Shown here one piece after another: positions 51,358 through 61,116 of a stretch of 64,000 nucleotides of DNA (position 1 is the first letter of the stretch; every line of letters starts with the position of its first letter). The notes beneath the pieces were generated by a model. It was not told where the DNA came from. It ran no database searches and saw only the letters and a list, made by a program, of their open reading frames with translations. The stretch is from positions 42,056-106,055 of the forward strand of contig CADAFP010000010.1 in the NCBI GenBank assembly GCA_902787185.1, read 5' to 3'. Position numbers and translations under genes: made by a program. The stretch comes from an uncultured Bacteroidales bacterium (GTDB taxonomy: Bacteria; Bacteroidota; Bacteroidia; Bacteroidales; Muribaculaceae).

Positions 51358-54300
51358 TTAAAGTGCAATGTTAAACCCGATAGTGAAGGTGCGAGCCTGA
51401 GGATATACACCGTAGTCAACACCCAGGCTGGTGGAACCGGAACCAATCTCGGGATCGAAGCCCCAGTACTTGGTCCAGGTGAAGAGGTTCTCGGCACGTC
51501 CGTAGATGCGCAGGCGGTTGATGCCGATCTTGTTGGTTAACATCGTGGGCAGGGTGTAGCCCAGGGTGATGTTCTTCAGACGCAGGTAGCTGCCGTCCTG
51601 GATATACATGTCACTGCAAACCCAGTTCTTGGAGTCACCCAGGGTGGGAACCTTGTTGCTGGTGCCCTCACCGGTCCAGCGCTGGAGCACCCAAGTGGGA
51701 TAGTTACCCGAGGCAATGTCCTGGCGGAAGGTGGCGTCAAACACGTCAGCACCATGTACGCCCTGGAAGAATACGCCGAAGTCGATGCCCTTCCAGTCGA
51801 AGTCGAAGTTGAGACCGAAGGTCCAATCGGGCACACCGCTACCGATGTTGGTGCGGTCGTCGCTGCTGATGCGGCTGTCACCGTTGGTGTCCACAAAGCG
51901 GAAGTCACCAGGATGGGAGGTGGTGCCGTACTTGGCGTTATAGGCGTCGGCCTCGGCCTTGTTCTGCAGGATGCCGTCGGTCTTGTAGCCGTAGAAGAAG
52001 GGGAAGGGCTGGCCGTTCTCGGCGCGCGTGCCACCGTCGCTGAACTGCGAGATGCCGTAGTTCAGGAAACCGGTGTCGTTACCCAGGTTCTTCAGTTTGT
52101 TCTTCAGATAAGAAGCGTTGCCCTTGATGGCAAAGTGAGCGTCGGCGATGTTCCAGCGGTAACCCAGCTCAAACTCGACACCGCTGTTCTCCATATCACC
52201 CACGTTGGCAAAGGGACGGGCCTCACCCACATAGCTGGGGATGGGCATCTCGATAATCATGCCGTTGGTCTTCTTGATGAAGTAGTCAAAGCTGAAGGTC
52301 AGCTTGTTGTTCCAGAAGCCGAAGTCGAGGCCGAAGTCAGTCTGCTCGCTCTCCTCCCACTTCAGGTCTTCGTTGGCCAGGCGGTTAGCCTTTGAACCGT
52401 AGACCATGGCAGCGGTCTGTCCGTAGTAGTAGTTGCTCGAACCGCCCATTGCGGTAAGGGTGGTGTACAAGAAGTCATCGATGTTGTCGTTACCGTTCTT
52501 ACCCCAGCTGAAACGCAGCTTCAGGTTGTTCATCCAGTCACGGGTGTTCTCCATGAATGCTTCGTTCATGATGTTCCAACCCACCGAGAACGAGGGGAAC
52601 ACACCATACTTATTATTGGAGCCGAAGCGGCTCGAACCGTCGCGACGCACGGTTGCCTGGAACATGTAGCGCTCGTCGTAGTTGTAGCTTACACGGGCAA
52701 ACAGCGACGAGAGCCTGTGCTCGGTATAGGGGCCGCCCCATACACCCACGAGGCTCTTGGCACCCGTCACCTTGCCGTCGGCATCGGTCGTGAGTTCCAA
52801 ATCACCGCCGGTGGTGTAGTTGATGCTGGGCTTGTCGGGGTTCACGAGATACCAGTGGGAACCGCCCAGCTCGTCGCCCTTGAACTTCAAGGCACTCTGG
52901 CCGAGCACGACGCCGATGGTGTGCTTGCCGAAGGTCTTGTCATAGGTCACGGTGTTCTCAACCTGCCAGGTGCTGTTGTTGCCCTTGAACGAGGTTGCCG
53001 AGGTGTGGTCGGCATTGTTGTTACCCGAGAGGTAGTACTCCTGCTTGGTGGCGCCGCTGTAGCCCCAGAATGAGAGCTCGGCGCTGTAGGTGAAGTGATA
53101 CTTCAACGCATCCCACAGTTGCAGGTCAATCGAGAACTTGGGCATGAACTTGTGGCTCCAGTTCTTGTTGGGAGTGCCCTGCATCATGGCCATGGGGTTG
53201 TTCTGCTCCTGATAGCTGCCGATGAAGCCGGGGATGGTGTAGGGGTTGCCATTCTCGTCACGATACAGGTCATAGGCACTGTAGCGGTCGATCATTTCCT
53301 GGGCCACGTCGCCACGCAGGGTGACGGGCAGTGTGGGAGCCAGATAGAGGGCCGAACCCAGGGGTGAGCCCCAAGTGGAGTTGGCCTCGATGCCGGTGCT
53401 GTGCACGCGCATATACGAAAGGTTAGCGCCCAGGTCAAGTTTGTTCAAGAAGTTACGCTCCTTGGTGGCATCCAGGAGGTTGAACATGTTGTTGGCGCGG
53501 ATGGTCAGACGGTCATAGTTTGACTGGCCAAAGTTACCGCCCACGATACCGTCCTGATCAAAGTAACCCAACGAGAGGTAATAGTTCACCTTCTCAGAGG
53601 CACCGCTCACGCTCACGTCATGCTGCATGATGGGGGCGTTGTCGTTGAACAGGAGCTCCTGCCAGTTGGTACCAAAGCCCACAATCTTGTCGCCATTGGC
53701 GTCAATCAGGTTGTAGGGATCCTGATAGAGCGGGGACAAACCGTTCTGGATGCGGCGCTCGTTCTGCAGGATGGCATAGTCGGTGGCACCCGTCACGTCA
53801 CGCTTGCGCCAGGCGCTCTGCCAGCCGTACGAGAAGTTGTAGTTGATGGCTGCCTTGCCCATTTTACCCTTCTTGGTGGTCACCAGGATGACACCGTTGG
53901 CGGCGCGGGCACCGTAGATGGCACCCGAGGCGGCGTCCTTCAACACCTCGATACTCTCGATATCGTTGGGGTTCACGCTCTCCATACCATATTGGTCGGT
54001 GGGCATGCCGTCGATGATGTAGAGGGGATTGGAGTTGTTGATGGTGCCGATACCGCGAATGCGGATCATCGACTGCGAACCGGGCTGGCCCGACGACGAG
54101 GTGACGTTGACACCAGCGGCCATACCCTTTAGGGCATCCTCGGCACGCAGGCGGGTCTTACCGGCCAGGTCCTCTGACGAGACCTTGGCGATAGACGCCG
54201 TCACAACGCTCTTCTTCTGCACGCCATAACCGATAACGACCACCTCGTTGAGCAACTCGGAGTCCTCGGTCATCACGATTTCCATGTTGTGGCGGGCAAG

Positions 54301-54546
54301 CACGGTCTGCTTGACGTAACCCACAAAACTGATTTCCAACTCAGCACCAGCAGGCGCATTGATGGAGAAACTGCCGTCGAAGTCGGATGCAACCGTGTTC
54401 GACGTTCCCTTTTGCACAATCGTCGCACCAATCACGGGTTCACCGTTGACGTCAACGATCTTGCCCGTGAAGGTCTGATTCTGTGCAAATGCCACTATCG
54501 CCAGCATGACTGACAACAGCAGTGAAAGTAATCTCTTCTCTTTCAT
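51358..54546 (-). CDS. SusC/RagA family TonB-dependent glycan transporter
   Basis: 1062 residues. Signal peptide, then a carboxypeptidase-like regulatory domain (about 24-95, GKIVDVNGEPVIGATIVQKG), a TonB-box/linker region with NEVVVIGYGVQKKSVVTASI, a plug (RIRGIGTINNSNPLYIIDGM) and a 22-strand barrel ending FTIGFNIAL. It imports oligosaccharides released at the surface, using TonB energy. The leader is about 95 nt from a TATTTTTG element. It is the first gene of the five-gene operon. Confidence 0.95.
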   Translation of the reverse strand: MKEKRLLSLLLSVMLAIVAFAQNQTFTGKIVDVNGEPVIGATIVQKGTSNTVASDFDGSFSINAPAGAELEISFVGYVKQTVLARHNMEIVMTEDSELLNEVVVIGYGVQKKSVVTASIAKVSSEDLAGKTRLRAEDALKGMAAGVNVTSSSGQPGSQSMIRIRGIGTINNSNPLYIIDGMPTDQYGMESVNPNDIESIEVLKDAASGAIYGARAANGVILVTTKKGKMGKAAINYNFSYGWQSAWRKRDVTGATDYAILQNERRIQNGLSPLYQDPYNLIDANGDKIVGFGTNWQELLFNDNAPIMQHDVSVSGASEKVNYYLSLGYFDQDGIVGGNFGQSNYDRLTIRANNMFNLLDATKERNFLNKLDLGANLSYMRVHSTGIEANSTWGSPLGSALYLAPTLPVTLRGDVAQEMIDRYSAYDLYRDENGNPYTIPGFIGSYQEQNNPMAMMQGTPNKNWSHKFMPKFSIDLQLWDALKYHFTYSAELSFWGYSGATKQEYYLSGNNNADHTSATSFKGNNSTWQVENTVTYDKTFGKHTIGVVLGQSALKFKGDELGGSHWYLVNPDKPSINYTTGGDLELTTDADGKVTGAKSLVGVWGGPYTEHRLSSLFARVSYNYDERYMFQATVRRDGSSRFGSNNKYGVFPSFSVGWNIMNEAFMENTRDWMNNLKLRFSWGKNGNDNIDDFLYTTLTAMGGSSNYYYGQTAAMVYGSKANRLANEDLKWEESEQTDFGLDFGFWNNKLTFSFDYFIKKTNGMIIEMPIPSYVGEARPFANVGDMENSGVEFELGYRWNIADAHFAIKGNASYLKNKLKNLGNDTGFLNYGISQFSDGGTRAENGQPFPFFYGYKTDGILQNKAEADAYNAKYGTTSHPGDFRFVDTNGDSRISSDDRTNIGSGVPDWTFGLNFDFDWKGIDFGVFFQGVHGADVFDATFRQDIASGNYPTWVLQRWTGEGTSNKVPTLGDSKNWVCSDMYIQDGSYLRLKNITLGYTLPTMLTNKIGINRLRIYGRAENLFTWTKYWGFDPEIGSGSTSLGVDYGVYPQARTFTIGFNIAL

Positions 54547-54647
54547 GTCACATTTGATATTGGTTGATAAATATTGGTTGTTTCAATCGATAGTCACATT
54601 ACTGGTTTTCATAGACAGGTAAGCGTAATCGCCTATGAGTCACATCG

Positions 54648-54655
54648 CAAAAATA
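54648..54655 (-). promoter_or_regulatory. -7 element of the PUL operon
   Basis: TATTTTTG on the minus strand, about 100 bp before the susC ATG. No TTG at preferred spacing, as would fit a promoter that needs an activator. The 364-bp divergent gap holds this and the regulator's promoter. Confidence 0.5.
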
Positions 54656-54874
54656 TAGAATATAGAAATGTGTTGTTAACTCCAACAGCAAAAAAGTGGA
54701 TGATTTTGACCACATTAATTTTATAGCTATTTGTGTATCAATAAATTACACAAAACTGACAATCGTTAAAAAGTGGTTAAATTATAGGACTACCGAAAAC
54801 CTTTAAAATGAGAAGAAATAACGATTTCATCGAAGATTTTGCCCATTTTGTTAGAAAATGCTGTTTTTTCTGCC

Positions 54875-54882
54875 TACATTTG
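54875..54882 (+). promoter_or_regulatory. -7 element of the DUF6377 regulator gene
   Basis: TACATTTG, 28 bp before the ATG at 54911. Confidence 0.5.
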
Positions 54883-54910
54883 CCGCACCGTTAATTAAAC
54901 CCTGAGCATC

Positions 54911-56584
54911 ATGAAGGATTTGACCCTGTCAGCAGCCCTGCTGTTGCTCTTTACGGTCCAGGCCCTTGCGGGCGGCATTGACCTGGAGCAGGAATACCGC
55001 AAGCTGGACATTGCCATCGGGCAGACCAACCGGTATGTTGAGCAGCGCGAGGCCCGCATCGATAAATTTAAGACTGCCCTTGGCGTGAGTGACGACCCCA
55101 AGGTGCAGTATGAGCTGTGCCACAGCCTGTACAAGGAATACCACCCCTACATGAGCGACTCGGCCATTCACTACATCGGCCGTTGCATCACGCTGGCCGA
55201 GGCCATGGGGGACGACGAGCGCGCCGACGAGTGCCGCCTGCAGCTGGCCCACCAATGCACCGAGTCGGGCATGTATCACGAGGCGATGGACGTGCTCAAT
55301 TCCTTAGACGAGCTGCGCATCAACGCGTCCAGCAACCGCCGCCGCTACTACAGCACGCTGGCACACCTGTATGGCGAGTTGGGCTATTACTGCAAGGTGC
55401 CCCAGCTGCAAGGCAATTATTCTGCCCAGCACAACCACTACAACAGCCTGATTGGCACCGCCGGCATCTCAAGCAACGATGATGAATTCCTGCAGATGAA
55501 GGAGGTGGAGCGCTTTGCCGCCGGCGATGGCGAGGGGGCCTTGCGCTACAGCGACCAGCGCCTCAAGCAGGTCAAGAAGGGGTCTCACGAGTATGCCATC
55601 GTGGCCTTTTACCGCTACCTCGACTACTCATTGCTGGGCGACTCGGTGCAGTCCCGCTACTGGGTGACGCAGTCGGCACTGAGCGACGTTGAGAACGCTG
55701 TGATGGACCAGGGCGCAATGTGGGAGTTGGCCAACAAGCTCATGGCCGACGGCGACATCGACCGCGCCTACCGCTACATCCACTTTGCCTGGCAGTGCGC
55801 CAACCGCTTCAACACCGTAAAACGTAATAACCAGATCTCGCCCGTACTCACCGCCATCAGCGACAACTACGAGGCCTCGCTAAAACGCGCCAACCGCCTG
55901 CTGCAGGCGCTGGTAGTCGTGTCGAGCCTGCTGGCGGCCCTTCTGACGGTCATCCTGTTCTACAGCAACAGCCAGCGCAAGAAACTCGCCCGTGCGCGTA
56001 ATGAGCTCAGCGTGAGCAACAGGCAGCTGGCGCAGCTTAATAGCCAGCTGAGCAACCTGAACAGCCAGCTGAGCGAGACCAACCAGGCGCTAGGCGAGTC
56101 AAACCAGGCGCTAGGCGAGTCAAACCGCGTCAAGGATGAGTATGTGGGGCGCTTCATCCACCTGTGCTCCTTCTACATCGACCGCCTGGACGAGCTGCGC
56201 AAGCAGGTCAACAAGATGGTCAAGGGCAAGGACCTGAACGCGCTGCACCGTTTCACCAGCGACAGCGAGCTGCGTGACAAGAATCTCGCCGAGTTGTACG
56301 AGATGTTCGACAGCACCTTCCTGCACCTGTTCCCCAACTTTGTTGACGACTTTAATGCCCTGCTCAGGCCCGAAGCCCGCGTCACGCTACCCGAGCGCGG
56401 CACGCTGAACACCGACGTGCGCATCTTCGCCCTCATCCGCCTGGGGATCGAGGACAGCAGCCGCATCGCCGAATTTCTGCACTACTCGGTCAACACCATC
56501 TACAACTACCGGGCGAAGATCAAAAATGGCGCTTTGGGCGACCGTGACACCTTTGAGGCACAAGTCAAAGCCATCGGAATGTAA
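54911..56584 (+). CDS. DUF6377-family TPR/membrane/HTH regulator of the PUL
   Basis: 557 residues. Signal peptide (LTLSAALLLLFTVQALA), helical TPR-like sensor region (about 20-320), membrane helix (about 335-355, LLQALVVVSSLLAALLTVIL), a coiled coil of plain heptads (QLAQLNS, QLSNLNS, QLSETNQ, ALGESNQ, ALGESNR) and a C-terminal DUF6377 part ending in a helix-turn-helix (IAEFLHYSVNTIYNYRAKI). It is divergent from susC, so it is the probable regulator of the operon. A 21-bp exact tandem duplication (56081-56101, 56102-56122) encodes one heptad twice. Confidence 0.82.
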   Translation: MKDLTLSAALLLLFTVQALAGGIDLEQEYRKLDIAIGQTNRYVEQREARIDKFKTALGVSDDPKVQYELCHSLYKEYHPYMSDSAIHYIGRCITLAEAMGDDERADECRLQLAHQCTESGMYHEAMDVLNSLDELRINASSNRRRYYSTLAHLYGELGYYCKVPQLQGNYSAQHNHYNSLIGTAGISSNDDEFLQMKEVERFAAGDGEGALRYSDQRLKQVKKGSHEYAIVAFYRYLDYSLLGDSVQSRYWVTQSALSDVENAVMDQGAMWELANKLMADGDIDRAYRYIHFAWQCANRFNTVKRNNQISPVLTAISDNYEASLKRANRLLQALVVVSSLLAALLTVILFYSNSQRKKLARARNELSVSNRQLAQLNSQLSNLNSQLSETNQALGESNQALGESNRVKDEYVGRFIHLCSFYIDRLDELRKQVNKMVKGKDLNALHRFTSDSELRDKNLAELYEMFDSTFLHLFPNFVDDFNALLRPEARVTLPERGTLNTDVRIFALIRLGIEDSSRIAEFLHYSVNTIYNYRAKIKNGALGDRDTFEAQVKAIGM

Positions 56585-56604
56585 AAAATTCTTTCCCCAT
56601 TTGA

Positions 56605-56635
56605 GTTGTCGCTTATGCAACTTATTGTATCTTTG
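56605..56635 (+). promoter_or_regulatory. Promoter of the RND efflux operon
   Basis: GTTG at 56605-56608, 19-bp spacer, TATCTTTG at 56628-56635, 54 bp before the ATG at 56690. Confidence 0.72.
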
Positions 56636-56689
56636 CGCCATCTTGAGAATTATACATTTAAAAAAACTTCATAATCATAAAAAAACAAG

Positions 56690-57865
56690 ATGATGAACAG
56701 TAACAAGATCTGTACATGGATGTGCACTATTCTGGCAATGGCTATGATGAACGCCTGTGGGGTGGACATCCCTAAGGAGAAGCCGTCGTCGTTTGAAACG
56801 ATGACCGTGCAAAAGTCAGATATTGAGGTCCCCATAAAGTACAGCGCCAAGATGAAAGGCCAGGCAGATGTGACCATCATGCCCCAAGTGAGCGGACAGT
56901 TGATGAAAATCTGCGTGACCGAAGGCCAGCAGGTGCGTAAAGGGCAGACGCTCTTCGTCATTGACTCACGCAATGCGCAACATGAGCTGGAGTCGGCCCG
57001 GGCCAACCTGCAGGCGGCCAACGCCAACCTGCAGGCGGCCATCTCTCAAGCCAACAGCGCCAAGCTGGAGTATGAGAGCAACAAGAACCTGTATGAGAAA
57101 AAGATCGTGAGCAATTACATGCTCGAGAGCTCGTTGAACACCTACAAGCAGGCACAGGCCACCGTCAGCCAGGCGCGGGCATCGGTCAGCCAGGCGCAGA
57201 CCGCCGTGAACCGGGCGCGGGTGAACCTTGGCTTCTGCACCATCACCTCGCCGGTGTCGGGCGTCATTGGCGAGATTCCGGTCTATGCCGGCGACCAGGT
57301 GACCCCGATGACGCAGCTCACCATCGTCAGCGGCAACCAGAAGATGGAGGCCGAATTCTCGATTCCAGAGTCTGTTCTCGAGGCGGGAATGTCGTCGGGC
57401 TACACCCAGACTGACAAGGCCAGAAACATGGCCAACCTGCCCGACGTGACTTTCGTCATGAAGAACGGCACCGAATATCCCATCAAGGGACGCATCTCGA
57501 CCTTGACAGGCGTGGTGAACGCCACCACCGGTTCGCTGGCTTGTAAAGCCACATTCCCCAACCCCGACGGTATCCTGTACTCTGGCATTCAGGGCACCGT
57601 GGTGATACCCTATAGCCACCATGATGTGATGGTCATTCCCCAGGCCGCCGTTGTGCGCCTGCAGGACAAGTCGCTGGTGTATAAAGTGAAAGCCGACAGC
57701 ACCGCCACGGCTATTACCGTGATTACGACAGATGTGGGCAACGGCAAGGATGTCATCGTGACCGATGGCCTGAATGTTGGAGACCGCATTGTCACCGTTG
57801 GCGCCAACAACGTGCAGGAAGGCCAGCGTGTCCTGTACCCCGCCGCAGCTAACAAGAAAGACTGA
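56690..57865 (+). CDS. RND efflux periplasmic adaptor (membrane fusion protein)
   Basis: 391 residues with a lipoprotein-type signal (MNACGV, C at about residue 23). Typical order: lipoyl half (VTIMPQVSGQLMKICVTEGQQV), long coiled-coil hairpin with repeated NLQAANANLQAA and ASVSQAQTA heptads, second lipoyl half (GFCTITSPVSGVIGEIPVYA), beta-barrel and membrane-proximal domain. AcrA/MexA-type adaptors link the inner-membrane pump to the outer-membrane channel. A second ATG is at 56693. The pump gene starts 5 bp after the stop. Confidence 0.93.
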   Translation: MMNSNKICTWMCTILAMAMMNACGVDIPKEKPSSFETMTVQKSDIEVPIKYSAKMKGQADVTIMPQVSGQLMKICVTEGQQVRKGQTLFVIDSRNAQHELESARANLQAANANLQAAISQANSAKLEYESNKNLYEKKIVSNYMLESSLNTYKQAQATVSQARASVSQAQTAVNRARVNLGFCTITSPVSGVIGEIPVYAGDQVTPMTQLTIVSGNQKMEAEFSIPESVLEAGMSSGYTQTDKARNMANLPDVTFVMKNGTEYPIKGRISTLTGVVNATTGSLACKATFPNPDGILYSGIQGTVVIPYSHHDVMVIPQAAVVRLQDKSLVYKVKADSTATAITVITTDVGNGKDVIVTDGLNVGDRIVTVGANNVQEGQRVLYPAAANKKD

Positions 57866-57870
57866 ACGCC

Positions 57871-60800
57871 ATGAAGAATAACATCTTCATCAAGAGATAT
57901 GTGATGGCATGCGCAATAGCGATTGTCATCACGCTGGTGGGCGTTATCTGCATGAGCATACTGCCCATCGAGCAATACCCGAACATCGCGCCGCCCACGG
58001 TGCGCGTCTCCACCTCCTATACCGGTGCCGACGCCAACACCATCATGAAGGCGGTGGTGCAGCCCCTTGAAGAGAACATCAACGGCGTGCCGGGCATGAC
58101 CTATATCACCAGTTCAGCTTCGGCCTCGGGCGATGTCTCGATTCAGGTCTTTTTTGAGCAAGGAACCGACCCCGACCTGGCAGCCGTGAACGTTCAGAAC
58201 CGCGTCAGCCGCGCCACGGCCTTGTTGCCCTCTGAGGTGACCAAAGTGGGCGTGCAGGTGATGAAGCAGCAGAGCAACATCCTGCACATCGGCGCGCTGA
58301 AGAGTGTGGACGGCAAATATGACACCGACTTCATTGCCAACTACATTGACATCAACGTCAAGCCCCGGCTGATGCGCATCACCGGCGTGGGCGACGTGAT
58401 ATCGCTGGGAAACACCTATGCCCTGCGCATCTGGCTCAAGCCCGACGTGATGGCACAATACGGGCTGGAACCTAACGACGTGTTCGCCGCCATCGGAGGC
58501 CAGAGCTTCGTTGCCGCCACGGGTTCGCTGGGTGAACAGTCCGAGAATGCCTACCAGTACTCGATGGAGTACAAGGGAACATTGAAGACCGTCGAGGAGT
58601 TCAACGAGATTGTGCTGCGCACCAGCGAAGGCGGTCACCTGCTGCACCTGAGCGACGTGGCCGAGGTGGAGATTGGAGCTGTCAGCTACAACTTCACGTC
58701 TAACATTGACGGCCAGCCAGGTACCATCTATATGGTGTTCCAGGCTCCGGGTGCCAACGCTACCGAAGTGAATGCCCGCATCAATAAACTCTACGAGGAA
58801 CTCAAGCCGACGATGCCTGCCGGCTTGGAGTTTGAGATTCTGGAGACCAGCGATGACTTCCTTTTCGCCGCCATCCACAATGTGGTGGAGACGCTGGTTA
58901 TCGCCATCATCCTGGTCATCCTCGTGGTGTATTTCTTCCTGCAGAGTTTCAGGGCAACGGTCATCCCCTCGTTGTCAATCATTGTGTCGCTGCTGGGAAC
59001 GTTTGCCATCGTGTCGCTTGCGGGGTTCTCTCTCAACATCCTGACGCTATTCGCCCTGGTGCTGGCCATCGGTACGGTCGTGGACGATGCCATTGTGGTC
59101 ATCGAAGCGGTCATGGCCAAGATGGAGGGCGGCATTTCAGACGCCCGCCGTGCCACCCGCGAAGCGATGAGCGACGTGTCAATCGCCGTTATCTCGTGTA
59201 CGCTGGTCTTCATGGCGGTGTTTATCCCCGTGGCCTTCATGCCGGGCACATCGGGCTCGTTCTTCACGCAGTTTGGTGTCACCCTGGCCTCGGCAGTGGG
59301 CTTGTCGTGCGTTTCGGCCCTGACGCTGTGTCCTGCCCTGTGCGCCATCATGATGCGCTATTCCAAGGAAAATAAGGAAAAAAAGAACCTGAATTACTAC
59401 GTCACCAAGGCCTATACCGCCAGCTACAACGCTATCCTCAAGAAGTACAAGAAGAGCGTCGGCGGTTTCATCAAGCGCCCGAAATTGGCTTGGCTGCTGC
59501 TCGCTGTCGCTGCCGTGCTGCTGATTATCTTCATGCGCGGTCTGCCATCGGGACTTGTGCCCCAAGAGGACCAGGGCGTGTTCTTTGCCGAGGTGCGCGC
59601 GCCTGAGGGCTGCACCTTGCATGAGACAGAGGAGATTGTCAAGAAAGTGGAGGAGAAGGTGAAGAAGATTCCCGAACTGGAGAGCTATGCCGTAGTCAGT
59701 GGCTACGGTATCATGGCCGGACGCTCGGGCAGTTGCTATGCCACGTTCATCATCCGCCTCAAGAACTGGGACGACCGCCCGGGCATGAACCACAACATCA
59801 TGCTGGTTTACGGGCGTTTTGCCTTTGACTGCAGGGAAATCAAGAATGCGATTGTCATTCCCTTCCAGATGCCTCAGGTGCCGGGCTACGGTTCAAACAA
59901 CAGCGTGAACCTGGTGCTGCAGGACTTGCAGGACCGCCCGATGTCGGAGTTCAACGCCGATGCCACCAAATTCCTCGCCAAACTCAACGAACGGCCTGAA
60001 ATCATGATGGCGATGTCCACCTATTCGGAACGATTCCCGAAGTATCAGGTCAATATCGATGCGACGCAATGCGACCGTGCCGGTGTGTCGCCAGCCGCTG
60101 TCCTGCGCACGCTGGGCGCCTATTGCGGCGGCACCTATGTGGGCAATTTCAACCAGTTCGGCAAGGTGTATCGCATCATGGCCAATGCCGCCCCCGAATA
60201 CCGTCTTGACCCCTCGTCGCTCAACAATATCTTTGTGCGCGTGCAGGGTGGCAAGATGGCGCCGATTTCTGAGTTCGTCAGATTGAACGAAATCGTCGGT
60301 TCGGCATCGGTCGACCATTTCAACCTGTACCAGAGCATCACCGCCGCTGTGATGACCGCCAACGGATTCTCGGAGGGCGATGCCCACGAGGCCATTGCCG
60401 AGGTGTTCAAGCAAGAGATGCCCAATGGCTACAGCTATGAGTACGGCGGCATGTCGCGCGAGGTCGAAGAGGCAGCGGGCTCTTATGCCACGGTGCTGAT
60501 TTATGTCATCTGCGTCATTCTGATTTACCTCATTCTGGCCTCATTGTATAACTCATGGTTCACGCCGATGGCCGTGCTGCTGAGCGTGCCTTTCGGACTG
60601 ATGGGCTCATTTGGCGCAATCTGGCTGGTATCGCTGCTCCACCTGCCTGGCATGGAGAACAACATCTACCTGCAAACGGGTGTCATCATGCTTATCGGTC
60701 TGCTGGCCAAAACGGCCATCCTTATTACCGAGTTTGCCTCGGAGCGCCGTGCCCAGGGCATGAGCATCCGCGATGCGGCCTTCACCGCCTGTGAGGAACG

Positions 60801-61104
60801 CTTGCGCCCCATCCTGATGACCGTCGTCACGATGATTGCGGGTATGATTCCGCTCATCATCGCCGGTGGCGCTGGTGCCAACGGTAACCGCGTGCTCGCC
60901 CTCGGCGTGACCGCCGGTATGGCTGTCGGCACGCTTGCCCTGCTCTATGTGGTGCCCGTGTTCTTCATGTTCTTCCAGCGGCTGCATGAAAAATTCCAAG
61001 GCAAAGACGGTGGGGAGCTGGAAACCAGCATTGTGGAAGCACAAATCAGTAATGACCCTAAAGACCCTAAGGACCTTAATGACCTTAAAGGCTCTCACAA
61101 ATAA
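57871..61104 (+). CDS. RND multidrug efflux permease (HAE1/AcrB-like)
   Basis: 1077 residues with the 12-helix RND plan. The N-terminus matches the family (ITLVGVICMSILPIEQYPNIAPPTVRVS). The proton-relay aspartates are in GTVVDDAIVVIEAV (helix 4). The second helix bundle and its periplasmic loops follow, ending GVTAGMAVGTLALLYVVPVFF. It expels hydrophobic compounds or drugs in exchange for protons. The cytoplasmic tail is odd: the last residues DPKDPKDLNDLK come from four 9-bp units (61054-61089). Substrates cannot be predicted. Confidence 0.95.
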   Translation: MKNNIFIKRYVMACAIAIVITLVGVICMSILPIEQYPNIAPPTVRVSTSYTGADANTIMKAVVQPLEENINGVPGMTYITSSASASGDVSIQVFFEQGTDPDLAAVNVQNRVSRATALLPSEVTKVGVQVMKQQSNILHIGALKSVDGKYDTDFIANYIDINVKPRLMRITGVGDVISLGNTYALRIWLKPDVMAQYGLEPNDVFAAIGGQSFVAATGSLGEQSENAYQYSMEYKGTLKTVEEFNEIVLRTSEGGHLLHLSDVAEVEIGAVSYNFTSNIDGQPGTIYMVFQAPGANATEVNARINKLYEELKPTMPAGLEFEILETSDDFLFAAIHNVVETLVIAIILVILVVYFFLQSFRATVIPSLSIIVSLLGTFAIVSLAGFSLNILTLFALVLAIGTVVDDAIVVIEAVMAKMEGGISDARRATREAMSDVSIAVISCTLVFMAVFIPVAFMPGTSGSFFTQFGVTLASAVGLSCVSALTLCPALCAIMMRYSKENKEKKNLNYYVTKAYTASYNAILKKYKKSVGGFIKRPKLAWLLLAVAAVLLIIFMRGLPSGLVPQEDQGVFFAEVRAPEGCTLHETEEIVKKVEEKVKKIPELESYAVVSGYGIMAGRSGSCYATFIIRLKNWDDRPGMNHNIMLVYGRFAFDCREIKNAIVIPFQMPQVPGYGSNNSVNLVLQDLQDRPMSEFNADATKFLAKLNERPEIMMAMSTYSERFPKYQVNIDATQCDRAGVSPAAVLRTLGAYCGGTYVGNFNQFGKVYRIMANAAPEYRLDPSSLNNIFVRVQGGKMAPISEFVRLNEIVGSASVDHFNLYQSITAAVMTANGFSEGDAHEAIAEVFKQEMPNGYSYEYGGMSREVEEAAGSYATVLIYVICVILIYLILASLYNSWFTPMAVLLSVPFGLMGSFGAIWLVSLLHLPGMENNIYLQTGVIMLIGLLAKTAILITEFASERRAQGMSIRDAAFTACEERLRPILMTVVTMIAGMIPLIIAGGAGANGNRVLALGVTAGMAVGTLALLYVVPVFFMFFQRLHEKFQGKDGGELETSIVEAQISNDPKDPKDLNDLKGSHK

Positions 61105-61116
61105 TTGTAATCGACA

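Noticed and set aside
48193-51540. Long plus-strand frames of 507 and 552 residues
   Set aside because: Antisense shadows of the surface lipoprotein and SusD genes; low-complexity composition without recognisable domains.
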